From: Planctomycetales bacterium 71-10
GTDB lineage: Bacteria > Planctomycetota > Planctomycetia > Isosphaerales > Isosphaeraceae
Length of the DNA stretch: 36,601 bases
Direction: 5' to 3'
Assembly: GCA_001898385.1 (NCBI GenBank)
Contig: MKTT01000147.1
Span: 1 to 36,601, forward strand
Below, piece by piece: positions 18,905-26,797 of this stretch. Both the position numbers and the translations under genes were made by a program. How positions within the stretch are numbered: the stretch's first letter is position 1; every line of letters begins with the position of its first letter. The notes beneath the pieces were generated by a model that worked only from the letters and a program-made list of their open reading frames with translations, was not told the origin of the DNA and did no database searches.

Positions 18905-19810
18905 GTGCCGCTCCTGGAAACGACCCGACGCCTGGGCCGCCTCCGACGGCCCGCGCCGCCCCCCGCCGCCCGCACCATCGGGCTGCTGGCCGGGAGCGGC
19001 CGGTTCCCGATCCTCTTCGCCGAGGCCGCGCGCCGGCAGGGCTACGCCGTCGCCTGCGTGGGGATCCAGTACGAGGCGTCCGAGGAACTTCGCGACCTCT
19101 GCGCGACGTTCGACGTCGTCGGCGTCGCCAAGATGGGCCGGATGATCCGGACGTTCCGCCGCCGCGGCGCCGCCGAGATCGTCATGGCGGGCAAGGTCAC
19201 GAAGAACGTGATCTACACCCCCATGCGCTGGCTCCACCTCTGCCCCGACCTGCGGACGGTCCAGTGGTGGCACCGCCGCAACCGGGCCGACAACCGCGAC
19301 GACTCGCTGCTGCTCTCCGTCATCGCCGAATTCGAGAGGGACGGTATGACGTTCACCTCCGCGCTCGACTACGCCCCGGAACTCCTCGTGAAGGAAGGCG
19401 TGCTCACTCGCCGCCAGCCGACCCCCTCCGAGCGGGCCGACATCCAGTTCGGCTGGCTGATGGCCAAGGAGATGGGCCGGCTCGACGTCGGCCAGTCGGT
19501 GGCCGTGAAGGAGAAGGCGACGCTGGCCATCGAGGCCATCGAGGGGACCGACCGCTGCATCGAGCGCGCCGGCGGCCTGTGCAAGGCGGGCGGCTGGACG
19601 CTGGTGAAGGTCGCCAAGCCTCAGCAGGACATGCGGTTTGACGTCCCCACCGTCGGCCTCGTCACCATCGAGAACCTGCGCAAGGCCGGCGCGCGGGTCC
19701 TGGCCATTGAGGCCGACCGGACGATCGTCGTCGACCAGCCCGACGTCGTCGCCCTCGCCGACCGCTACGGCATGACCATCGTCGCCGTCCGCGACGGCTA
19801 CGCGGCCTAA
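18905..19810 (+). CDS. lpxI: UDP-2,3-diacylglucosamine pyrophosphatase LpxI
   Basis: 301 aa from GTG 18905, with AAGGAGG about 5 nt upstream. LpxI (DUF1009) cleaves UDP-2,3-diacylglucosamine to lipid X and UMP, the step LpxH does in E. coli. The opening TIGLLAGSGRFPILFAEAAR is the family signature, followed by VGVAKMGRMIRTFRRRGAAEIVMAGKV and the C-terminal domain with GTDRCIERAG, KVAKPQQDMRFDVPTVGL and IENLRKAGARVLAIEADRT. It starts 33 nt after lpxD and should share its transcript. In the pathway it works directly downstream of LpxD. It is a cytoplasmic, peripheral membrane enzyme in characterised homologues. Confidence 0.95.
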   Translation: MPLLETTRRLGRLRRPAPPPAARTIGLLAGSGRFPILFAEAARRQGYAVACVGIQYEASEELRDLCATFDVVGVAKMGRMIRTFRRRGAAEIVMAGKVTKNVIYTPMRWLHLCPDLRTVQWWHRRNRADNRDDSLLLSVIAEFERDGMTFTSALDYAPELLVKEGVLTRRQPTPSERADIQFGWLMAKEMGRLDVGQSVAVKEKATLAIEAIEGTDRCIERAGGLCKAGGWTLVKVAKPQQDMRFDVPTVGLVTIENLRKAGARVLAIEADRTIVVDQPDVVALADRYGMTIVAVRDGYAA

Positions 19811-19876
19811 GCCCGCCGATATCTTCGGGGTCGTCCTCGTCGCCTCGGGCGGTAGAATGACCCGAGGAGGTGAGGC

Positions 19877-20146
19877 ATGGCGACCGCGACGACCGCATCG
19901 GCCCTCAATCGGATGCTCGACCCCCCGAGCCGCTCTCTGAGCGTCGAAGCGGCCCGGGTGATCGTCGCGCTGGAGATCGACGCGGCCCTCCAGGACCGCA
20001 TCGAGGAGCTGGCCGACCGCTGCAATGAGGGCATGCTGACCCCGGAGGAACGGGCCGAATACGACGGCTACGTCGAGGGGGCCGAGATCCTCTCGCTCCT
20101 GAAGCTCAAAGCGCGCCGCCTCCTCGGCGGACGTGATGTGGCCTGA
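19877..20146 (+). CDS. Small conserved-looking protein upstream of an HNH remnant
   Basis: 89 aa preceded by GAGGAGGTGA, an excellent ribosome site; a TAGAAT box at 19853-19858 may be its -10. The core is LEIDAALQDRIEELADRCNEGMLTPEERAEYDGYVEG followed by a basic helix (LLKLKARRLLGG). Genes with this LTPEERAEY core are, from memory, often found directly before small HNH nuclease genes in planctomycetes and cyanobacteria, which is the arrangement here: its TGA overlaps the ATG of the next ORF by one base, so translation is coupled. Its role is unknown; an inhibitor or accessory protein for the nuclease is speculation. Confidence 0.7.
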   Translation: MATATTASALNRMLDPPSRSLSVEAARVIVALEIDAALQDRIEELADRCNEGMLTPEERAEYDGYVEGAEILSLLKLKARRLLGGRDVA

Positions 20147-20331
20147 TGGATTCGGCGACGCGAGAATTCGTCCGCCGACGCGCCGACGGCCGGTGCGAAT
20201 ACGGCTTCATCCGCCAGGGACACGCCGAGACCCTTCATCACGTCGATCACATCCGGGCCCGGCGGCACGGCGGCGGCGACGGCCCATCCAACCTGGCCCT
20301 CGCGGGCGTCGGTTGCGACTACGCGGCCTGA
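20146..20331 (+). pseudogene. Truncated HNH endonuclease remnant
   Basis: 61 codons. The N-terminal half of a small HNH nuclease is recognisable: TREFVRRRADGRCEYGFIRQ, then HHVDHIRARRHGGGDGPSNL. Intact relatives read CEYC where this has CEYG, and LACxxCNxxKG where this has LAGVGCDYAA followed by a stop. So two zinc-site cysteines are lost and everything after the HNH helix is missing (relatives are roughly 100-150 aa). The last 13 nt overlap the end of the opposite-strand membrane gene, so the break coincides with that gene's 3' end. The remnant still starts by ATG overlap with the upstream gene. Confidence 0.7.
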
Positions 20332-20669
20332 GACCACGTCATCCACGCGAGGCCGGCCGCGACTTCCGCGGCCAGGCCGATCGCGACGAACAGCAACATC
20401 GCCGCGGGCAGGCTGCACGTGATGCAGGTCAGCCGTCGCAGCCGGGCGACGTCCCCTTCACGATGCGCGAGGATGGCGCGCCGGGCCGCGAAGAACGCGG
20501 CGACCGGGTACGCCCATATCGCGAAGAAGGCCAGGTACACGAATGGGTTGCTCGCGGCCGACGGGTCGTCGAAGAGGAAGAGGGACAGGAACAGCAGCAT
20601 CGGCGTCCCCAGCAGGCCCACCAGGACCGCCTTGTTCGCCTTCAGCATCATGTCGGCCGAGATCCTCAT
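20319..20669 (-). CDS. Small multi-pass membrane protein, unknown function
   Basis: 116 aa from ATG 20669 with GGAGGAAG just upstream. Three or so hydrophobic segments are seen (AVLVGLLGTPMLLFLSLFLF, FVYLAFFAIWAYPVAAFFAA, LPAAMLLFVAIGLAAEVAAG), separated by a basic loop AHREGDVARLRRLT. Family not recognised. It lies 143 nt downstream of the zinc-ribbon membrane protein on the same strand and may share its transcript. Its C-terminal codons overlap the end of the HNH remnant, tail to tail. Confidence 0.65.
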   Translation of the reverse strand: MRISADMMLKANKAVLVGLLGTPMLLFLSLFLFDDPSAASNPFVYLAFFAIWAYPVAAFFAARRAILAHREGDVARLRRLTCITCSLPAAMLLFVAIGLAAEVAAGLAWMTWSQAA

Positions 20670-20812
20670 CGGTCTTCCTCCGCCGGGGTCGCTTATCATC
20701 GCCTCCGGGAGAACTCTAGGCCGTGTCGACGGAGCCGGCGCGCTTGCGGACGTGGAGGAAGCCGAAGACGAGGCGGGTCGCGTCCCGCGAGCAGCCGGGA
20801 TCGGGCCGACGC

Positions 20813-22183
20813 TCAACGCGCGCCCCATCGGGGCCGCTTCCGCCGCCACTTGAGGCGACCCTTGCGCGGGGCGTGGTACGACCCCAGGGTGTGCATGGCG
20901 ACGATCGAGAGCCACGCCGCGAGCAGCCAGCAGGCCAGGCTCGCCGGGAGGTAGGCCCAGAACGCCCGTTCGCGCAGGGCCAGCGCGGCCGCGAAGGCGA
21001 GCCCGACGAGGGCGAGGAGGGCCGCGACCGTCAGGCTGAGCCCGAGGAACGACGGGCCGAGCCGCGCGATCGCGCCGAGGACCGCCACCGGCCGGGCCGC
21101 CAGGTCGTCGTCGTGCAGGAACGTCATCATGAGCGCCATCAGGGCGTAAGGGAGCCCGGCCAGGCCGAAGACCGCGGCCTCCACGGGATTCCACAGGCCG
21201 CCCGCCGCCAGCCGGTAGGTCGCCAGCGGCAGCAGGCCGACGCCGGCCCCGAGCACGATCCAGAGGAGCCAGGAGCCCAGGCCGTCCAGGAGGCCGTCGG
21301 CGTTGCGGTCGGGCGGGCGAGGCGGCAGGAGTTCCCCCTCGCTCGAGGCCGTCAGCACCCTCGCCAGGTATTGGACACTATAGATGATGACCAGCGGCGA
21401 CAGGATGAGGACGGGCAACGCCGAGATCAGGGCGATCAGGCGGCCCATCGAGGGCACTCCCATCAGCTCGCCGTCGGCGAGGAGCGCCAGGCAATACTCC
21501 GGGGCCAGCGTGCCCATCGCCCAGGCCGCGCCCCCGATCGCCGCGACCATCGCCAGGCCCTCGGGCCCCCGAGACGGGTAGAGGAGGCGCGGCGGCCACC
21601 ACGGGTCCAGGCGCCGCGGCTCGGCATCATCCGGCACCCTCCGCGCAGGCCCGCCCCGCGGGGCGAGGGGCGGGCGAGGCTCGGCGTCCGCGATCGTCCC
21701 CTTAGACTCCTCCGGGCCCTGCACCGACGCCGGCGTCGGCGGGTCTTCGCCCAACTCATAGGTCCCCCGCCAGCTCCACTCGCCGTCGGCCGCCTCCGCC
21801 GCCTCGACGGGCGGCGCCGGCTCGTCGGGGGCTTCGGGCGCGTCGGGCCACGGCCCGAGGGGCCCGACCACGGCCGCCCGGTCGGGCGCGCTGGACATGG
21901 GGCGAGGCGGCTCGGCCGGGTCGAGGTCGTACGTCCCCTGCCAGTTCCATTCGTCTTCCTCGACCGCCGGAGCCGCCGCGGGCTCGGCGGCCGGGGCTTC
22001 GGGCCCCTGCCGGAGCATCTCCCACACGTCGTCGTCCGACACCGCCTCGCGCGGAGGGGCCGGCGCGTTCTCGGGCAGCCGGAGCGTGCGGCCGCAGCTC
22101 GGACAGCGCCCGCTCTTGCCGGGCGCCATCCCCGCCGCCTTCAACCGCCGTCCGCAAGGACAGACCAGGATCGTCACGTTCAT
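20813..22183 (-). CDS. Zinc-ribbon plus multi-pass membrane protein with duplicated linker motif
   Basis: 456 aa. The N-terminus is a zinc ribbon with paired cysteines (CPCGRRLK then CPSCGRTL, about residues 8-32). A long acidic, Pro/Ala-rich linker follows that carries one motif twice: EWNWQGTYDLDP and EWSWRGTYELGED. The C-terminal half has about six hydrophobic segments (for example LIALISALPVLILSPLVIIY, LLWIVLGAGVGLLPLA, SLTVAALLALVGLAFAAALA). It ends in a basic tail. This zinc-ribbon, linker and membrane layout is common in planctomycete proteins of unknown role. The ribosome site before the ATG at 22183 is weak. Confidence 0.75.
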   Translation of the reverse strand: MNVTILVCPCGRRLKAAGMAPGKSGRCPSCGRTLRLPENAPAPPREAVSDDDVWEMLRQGPEAPAAEPAAAPAVEEDEWNWQGTYDLDPAEPPRPMSSAPDRAAVVGPLGPWPDAPEAPDEPAPPVEAAEAADGEWSWRGTYELGEDPPTPASVQGPEESKGTIADAEPRPPLAPRGGPARRVPDDAEPRRLDPWWPPRLLYPSRGPEGLAMVAAIGGAAWAMGTLAPEYCLALLADGELMGVPSMGRLIALISALPVLILSPLVIIYSVQYLARVLTASSEGELLPPRPPDRNADGLLDGLGSWLLWIVLGAGVGLLPLATYRLAAGGLWNPVEAAVFGLAGLPYALMALMMTFLHDDDLAARPVAVLGAIARLGPSFLGLSLTVAALLALVGLAFAAALALRERAFWAYLPASLACWLLAAWLSIVAMHTLGSYHAPRKGRLKWRRKRPRWGAR

Positions 22184-22480
22184 CGCGATCGCTCGCTCAT
22201 CCGCCTCCGCGCCCGGCGACGCCGCATCGCCCCTAATGACAATTGTAGTGGCATGAGCGGCGGTCCTTCAAGGACAATTGCCGGAGGATGTCGATCGAGT
22301 CGCCGGGGCCGTGCGCCGGGCGAGCGTGAACGGCATAGGAACCTGGGACTCGCCGCGGCCTTCCTGATAAGATTGGCGCCGGTCGCGCCGCCTTCTCCCC
22401 TCCCGTCCGGCGCACGCCCGATCTCCTCGGCGGCTACGCCCGGTCTCTCGACGCCTCGATCGACACCCTGGAGGACGCCC

Positions 22481-24289
22481 ATGCTTCGCATCCTCGGAAC
22501 GGCCGCGACGCTCGCCGTCGCGGGCCTGATCGGCCTCGTCCCCCACGCCTGGGCCCAGGCTCCGGTCCCGACGCCCCCCGCCGCCGAGGCCGAGAAGAAG
22601 GCCGAGCCGGAGAAGAAGACCGAGCCCGAGGCCCCGAAGAGCCCGGCCGACCCGATCGAGCGCATCAAGGAGGAGGGGGAGAAGCGTTCGCAGGTCATGG
22701 CGACGTTGGGGACGCTCACCGACGTCATCGGCCCGCGGCTGAGCGGGTCGCCGGGCCTGAAGCGGGCGAACGAGTGGACCCGCTACCAGATGGAAAAATG
22801 GGGGATGGAGAACGCCCACCTGGAAGCCTGGGGGCCGTTCGGCCGGGGATGGACGCTCAAGCGGTTCTCGGCCCAGGTGATCGAACCCCAGTGCATCCCG
22901 CTGATCGCCGTCCCCAAGGCGTGGTCCCCGTCGCTGGACGGCGTCCTGACCGCCGAGGTCGTCCACTTCGACGTCAAGGCCGAGGCCGACTTCGAGAAGT
23001 ACAAGGGGAAGCTCAAGGGTGCGATCGTCCTGACCGCCCCCGCCCCCGACGTCTCCGCCCGCTTCGAGCCCCTGGCCCGTCGCCGGTCCGACAAGGATCT
23101 TCTCGACCTCGCCGACGCACCCGAGCCCGGCGGCCCGCGCGAAGGTCGACCCCGCCAGGTGACTCCCCAGGTCCCCCCGGTCCCGGGGGCCCCCGCCCCG
23201 CCCCAAGCTCCCCAGCCTCCCCGGCCGCCGATGGGCGACATGAGGGCCCAGATGGAACTGGCCGCGAAGAAGTCGAAGTTCCTCGCCGACGAGGGGGCTG
23301 CGCTGCTGATCGACCCCAGCCGCAACGGCGACGGCGGCACGCTGTTCGTCCAGTCGGCGAGCGTCCCCGGGCCGCCTTCCTTCCTGGGCGTCACCCTTCC
23401 GGGCCGGCGGCCCCAGGCGTGGGACAAGGACGTCAAGGTGATCCCGCAACTGGTGATGGCCAAGGAGCACTACAACCGCCTCGTCCGCATGCTCGCCGTC
23501 GGCGAGGCGATCAAGATGGCCGTCGACCTGGCCGTCGAGTTCCAGGACGAGGACCTGAACTGCTACAACACCGTCGCCGAGATCCCCGGGACCGACCTCA
23601 AGGACGAGGTCGTCATGCTCGGCGGGCATCTCGACTCCTGGCACGGCGGCACCGGCGCGACCGACAACGCCGTCGGCTGCTCCGTGGCGATGGAGGCCGC
23701 TCGCATCCTCAAGGCCCTGGATCTCAAGCCCCGTCGCACCGTCCGCGTCGCCCTCTGGACCGGCGAGGAACAGGGCATCTTCGGCTCCAAGGCTTATGTC
23801 GACGAGCATTTCCGCAAGCGCGGGCCCGGCGGCGAATCCGCGGCCGAGGAGAAGGACGAGACGAAGCCGGAATACGACAAGCTCTCCGGCTATTTCAACC
23901 TGGACAACGGCACCGGGAAGATCCGCGGCGTCTACCTCCAGGGGAACGAGGCCGTCCGGCCGATCTTCCGCAGGTGGCTCCGGCCATTCAAGGAGATGGG
24001 CGCCCAGACGCTCTCGATCGCGAACACCGGCGGGACCGACCACCTCTCGTTCGACGCCGTCGGGCTCCCCGGCTTCCAGTTCATCCAGGACGAGATCGAG
24101 TACGACACCCGGACGCACCACTCCAACATGGACGTCTACGACCGGGCCCAGGCCGACGACCTGAAGCAGGCGTCGATCATCATGGCCGCGTTCGTCTACA
24201 ACGCCGCCATGATGGACGAGAAGCTCCCCCGCAAGCCCGCCCGCCCGGCGCGGCCCGAAGGCCGCCCCTCGGCCGCCGCGGGCAACTGA
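22481..24289 (+). CDS. Exported M28 family metallopeptidase
   Basis: 602 aa from ATG 22481 with CTGGAGGA upstream. The signal peptide ends near AWAQA. A Lys/Glu/Pro-rich spacer follows, then the peptidase prodomain region (IGPRLSGSPGLKRANEW), a PA-like insert and the M28 core. Zinc ligands and catalytic residues are all present: GGHLDSWHGGTGATDNAVG (His, Asp), WTGEEQGIFGS (Glu-Glu), FNLDNGTG (Asp) and THHSNMDVYD (His). These are di-zinc aminopeptidases or carboxypeptidases; substrate unknown. A Pro-rich stretch (around residues 220-250) sits in the PA-like region. Located in the periplasm or outside. A large hairpin closes the convergent gap to the CAP gene. A TAAGAT at 22368-22373 could be a -10. 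Confidence 0.92.
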   Translation: MLRILGTAATLAVAGLIGLVPHAWAQAPVPTPPAAEAEKKAEPEKKTEPEAPKSPADPIERIKEEGEKRSQVMATLGTLTDVIGPRLSGSPGLKRANEWTRYQMEKWGMENAHLEAWGPFGRGWTLKRFSAQVIEPQCIPLIAVPKAWSPSLDGVLTAEVVHFDVKAEADFEKYKGKLKGAIVLTAPAPDVSARFEPLARRRSDKDLLDLADAPEPGGPREGRPRQVTPQVPPVPGAPAPPQAPQPPRPPMGDMRAQMELAAKKSKFLADEGAALLIDPSRNGDGGTLFVQSASVPGPPSFLGVTLPGRRPQAWDKDVKVIPQLVMAKEHYNRLVRMLAVGEAIKMAVDLAVEFQDEDLNCYNTVAEIPGTDLKDEVVMLGGHLDSWHGGTGATDNAVGCSVAMEAARILKALDLKPRRTVRVALWTGEEQGIFGSKAYVDEHFRKRGPGGESAAEEKDETKPEYDKLSGYFNLDNGTGKIRGVYLQGNEAVRPIFRRWLRPFKEMGAQTLSIANTGGTDHLSFDAVGLPGFQFIQDEIEYDTRTHHSNMDVYDRAQADDLKQASIIMAAFVYNAAMMDEKLPRKPARPARPEGRPSAAAGN

Positions 24290-24315
24290 CCGCGACGCGG
24301 TCAATTGGGGGGGCC

Positions 24316-24376
24316 GTCGATCGGACGCCCCCCGGCGCGGTCCTTCCTCGCGCCGAGGGGGCGTCCTCCGATCGAC
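24316..24376. terminator. Long hairpin between convergent genes
   Basis: GTCGATCGG-ACGCCCC-GGCGCG in the left part (24316-24339) is mirrored by the sequence at 24349-24376 with small bulges and a short loop. It lies between the M28 stop (24289) and the CAP stop (24407) and can serve both directions. There is no T-run. Confidence 0.55.
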
Positions 24377-24406
24377 GATGTCACGCGGACCGACGCGACG
24401 GGCGCG

Positions 24407-25054
24407 TCAGTTGGCGTTGAACGTCCACCAGGCGCCGGCGCCGGCGATGCCGATCCAGGTGATGGTGGGGTCGAGCAGCGCGGCGCGGTGGGCCGGCGAG
24501 GCCATCCACATCGACTCGATGCCGGGGAAGCCCCCCATCGCCGAGTTCTGGCGGCGGGCCGGGCCCATGACGTGGTGGCCCAGGCCGCGGGCGGCCTGCT
24601 GGTCGTTGTTCATCGCGGCCCAGTTCGCCAGGTTCGGGTCGTACCCGACCGCACCCAGGCCGTAGGAGGCGCGGATGCCGTTGAGCCACGCGGTGAAGCC
24701 GTAGGGGTCGCCATAAGAGGCGGCCGGGGCCTGGGCCGGGGCGGCCTCGGCGGCGGGGGCCGCGGCGTAGGTGGGCTGGGCCGGGGCGGCCTGAGCGGCT
24801 TCCATGCCGGCGTACGCGCTCTGGTAGTAATACTGAGGGGCGGCGGGCTGCTGGACGTACTGGGTGGGTTGGGTGGTCTGGTAGCTATAGGTGGGAGCGG
24901 CGTAAGCGGTCGCGGAGCCGTCCGCGGCCGGATAGTAATACTGCTGCTGAGCTTCGGCCCGCCAGGCGGCCGCGGACAAGGCGACGAGGGATAGGATCAG
25001 CCGGCCGACGAAGCGAAGCTCAAGGGTGGGACTGGACAACGGTCGGAACTCCAT
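24407..25054 (-). CDS. Exported CAP (SCP/PR-1) domain protein
   Basis: 215 aa from ATG 25054. A signal peptide (FVGRLILSLVALSAAAWRAEA) leads into a low-complexity Tyr/Gln/Pro/Ala-rich region of about 80 residues (QQQYYYPAAD, YSYQTTQPTQYVQQ). The C-terminal CAP domain follows: FTAWLNGIRASYGL, then YDPNLANWAAMNN, GLGHHVMG, ESMWMASPAHRAALLDP and IGIAGAGAWW, matching the usual W-x-x-S-x-x-HR and IGI motifs. CAP proteins bind lipids or act in the cell surface; the role here is unknown. The ribosome site is poor; an in-frame GTG at 25156 gives a longer, less signal-like N-terminus, so the start is uncertain. Confidence 0.8.
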   Translation of the reverse strand: MEFRPLSSPTLELRFVGRLILSLVALSAAAWRAEAQQQYYYPAADGSATAYAAPTYSYQTTQPTQYVQQPAAPQYYYQSAYAGMEAAQAAPAQPTYAAAPAAEAAPAQAPAASYGDPYGFTAWLNGIRASYGLGAVGYDPNLANWAAMNNDQQAARGLGHHVMGPARRQNSAMGGFPGIESMWMASPAHRAALLDPTITWIGIAGAGAWWTFNAN

Positions 25055-25937
25055 TGGACCGTGCGAGCGACGCAACGACGCGCTGCGCCCGTAACCGCCG
25101 AGATGTGGCCCGAATCCGGGATGGACTCCTTCACGATTCCCGTGCTTTCCTCGCACGGTATGCCAACATGGGATGTGACTCCTTGAAACGCAAACAGTTT
25201 TCGGCCGCGTTGAAAAAAATCAACATGGCGAGAGGACGCATTGCGTGCGACTCAATTCATATCTGGGTATTTTGATTTCCGAGGGTCGCCGACGCGAAGG
25301 TGACCGGCGGCGCGTCATCGCAACCCCAAATCAGGGCCCGACCATCGCCTCGTCGAGGGCTGCGGCGGGGGGCCGGAAGGGCGGATGCAAGCGGCCCGTC
25401 CGGGCGTCCGTCCGCGGCCGTACCGGGGGCTCGCATTCGGACGTTAAAGCATTCCAGGATTTCGTCGGCACCCGTCTTCGCGACGAAAACGGGAGGTTGA
25501 GAGGTGCCAGGGCCCGGCGAAACCGGCCCGTCCGGGCGATTGCCCCCGGTGCAAGGTGTGCAACCGCCTCAATCCGACGAGTCGGCCCCCTCCCCCGCCC
25601 TGTGGGGTCGCGCCCGACCGTCGGCCTTTAACGCATCGGGGATTCTGTGGGGGCCTTCATCCCTTTTCGGTCGCCGAGGAAAAGGGGCCGGCGTCGGGGG
25701 ACGCGCGGGGATCGGAGGGAGTCCCGGCAGGCTCGCGTGGATCGATCCATGAGATCGGGCCGTTCGGGCCGCGACGCAGGGCCGACATCTTTCGGCGACC
25801 CTCTAGGCTGGGCCCGGCGCGTGTTATAGAATATTGCGGCCGCGTCTCCGGAGGCGGGGCGCAACTGCACACGTCGAAATCGGTTCGGGCGCGTGGGCCG
25901 GGTCGGCCCGCGGGCCGGTCGCCGCGATGGGGTCGCC
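25055..25937. other. 880-bp gene-free interval upstream of the CAP gene and hisF
   Basis: No convincing gene. It holds an AT-richer stretch (25180-25275), two near-identical 14-15 nt direct repeats, GGGATGGACTCCTT (25118-25131) and GGGATGTGACTCCTT (25170-25184), and an 8-bp inverted repeat CCCTTTTC/GAAAAGGG (25661-25686). A TATAGAAT stretch at about 25825 is a possible -10 for hisF. ORFs here lack ribosome sites or family features. Confidence 0.5.
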
Positions 25938-26726
25938 ATGCTGGCCAAGCGGATCATCCCCTGCCTGGACGTCAACCAAGGCCGCGTGGTCAAGGGGACC
26001 AACTTCCTGAACCTGCGCGACGCCGGCGACCCGGTCGAGGTGGCCCGGCGGTACGACGAGGAGGGGGCCGACGAGCTGGTCTTCCTCGACATCACCGCCA
26101 GCCATGAGGCCCGCGAGATCCTCTGGGACGTGGTCCGGAGGACGTCCGAGGTCTGCTTCATGCCCCTGACCGTCGGGGGCGGCGTCCGGACCGTCGACGA
26201 CGTGCGGGCCCTGTTGAAGGCCGGGGCCGACAAGGTCTCGATCAACTCGGCCGCCGTGCGCGATCCCGACCTGATCCGCGCCGCGGCGCGGCGGTTCGGC
26301 CGCCAGTGCATCGTGGTGAACATCGACCCGAAGCGCGTCGACCGCGACGGTCGCGAGGCGTGGGAGGTCCACATCAACGGCGGCCGGATCCCCACCGGGC
26401 TGGAGGCCGTCGCCTGGGCCCGCGAGGTCGAGCGCCTGGGCGCCGGCGAGATCGTGCTGACCAGCATGGACGCGGACGGGACGAAGAACGGCTACGACCT
26501 GGAGATGACCCGCGCCGTGGCCGAGGCGGTGACGATCCCGGTGGTCGCCTCCGGCGGTGCCGGCAGCCCCGAGCACCTCCGCGCCGTCCTGGCGGAGGCC
26601 GGCGCGAGCGCGGCGCTGGCGGCGAGCATCTTCCACTACAAGGAGCATTCGATCCGGGAGACCAAGGACTACCTGGCCGCGCGCGGCGTGCCGGTCCGCC
26701 GGCCCTCGGCCGCGCGGGCGTCCTGA
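25938..26726 (+). CDS. hisF: Imidazole glycerol phosphate synthase, cyclase subunit HisF
   Basis: 262 aa from ATG 25938, where the canonical MLAKRIIPCLDV begins; an in-frame extension to 25893 is not needed. HisF, with HisH, converts PRFAR and ammonia into IGP and AICAR, linking histidine and purine synthesis in the cytoplasm. Catalytic Asp11 (CLDV) and Asp130 (NIDPKRV) are both in place. The phosphate-binding loops of the (beta/alpha)8 barrel are visible: VGGGVRTVDD, KVSINSAAV, SMDADGTKNGYDLE, VVASGGAGSPEH and ASIFHYKEHS. No other his gene is adjacent; pilT follows 71 nt downstream, so the gene is detached from a histidine operon. No His-rich leader was seen upstream. Confidence 0.96.
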   Translation: MLAKRIIPCLDVNQGRVVKGTNFLNLRDAGDPVEVARRYDEEGADELVFLDITASHEAREILWDVVRRTSEVCFMPLTVGGGVRTVDDVRALLKAGADKVSINSAAVRDPDLIRAAARRFGRQCIVVNIDPKRVDRDGREAWEVHINGGRIPTGLEAVAWAREVERLGAGEIVLTSMDADGTKNGYDLEMTRAVAEAVTIPVVASGGAGSPEHLRAVLAEAGASAALAASIFHYKEHSIRETKDYLAARGVPVRRPSAARAS

Positions 26727-26797
26727 GCCGGGGCGTCCCGCGCCGTCCTCATCTCGACTCGACTCGAACCGAACCGATCCCGTCCCGAGGAGAGCCC

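Noticed and set aside
25054..25275. 73-codon plus-strand ORF in the interval upstream of hisF
   Set aside because: No ribosome site or family features; it overlaps the CAP gene leader.
25760..25937. Histidine leader or attenuator upstream of hisF
   Set aside because: No His-codon run and no T-run hairpin found.
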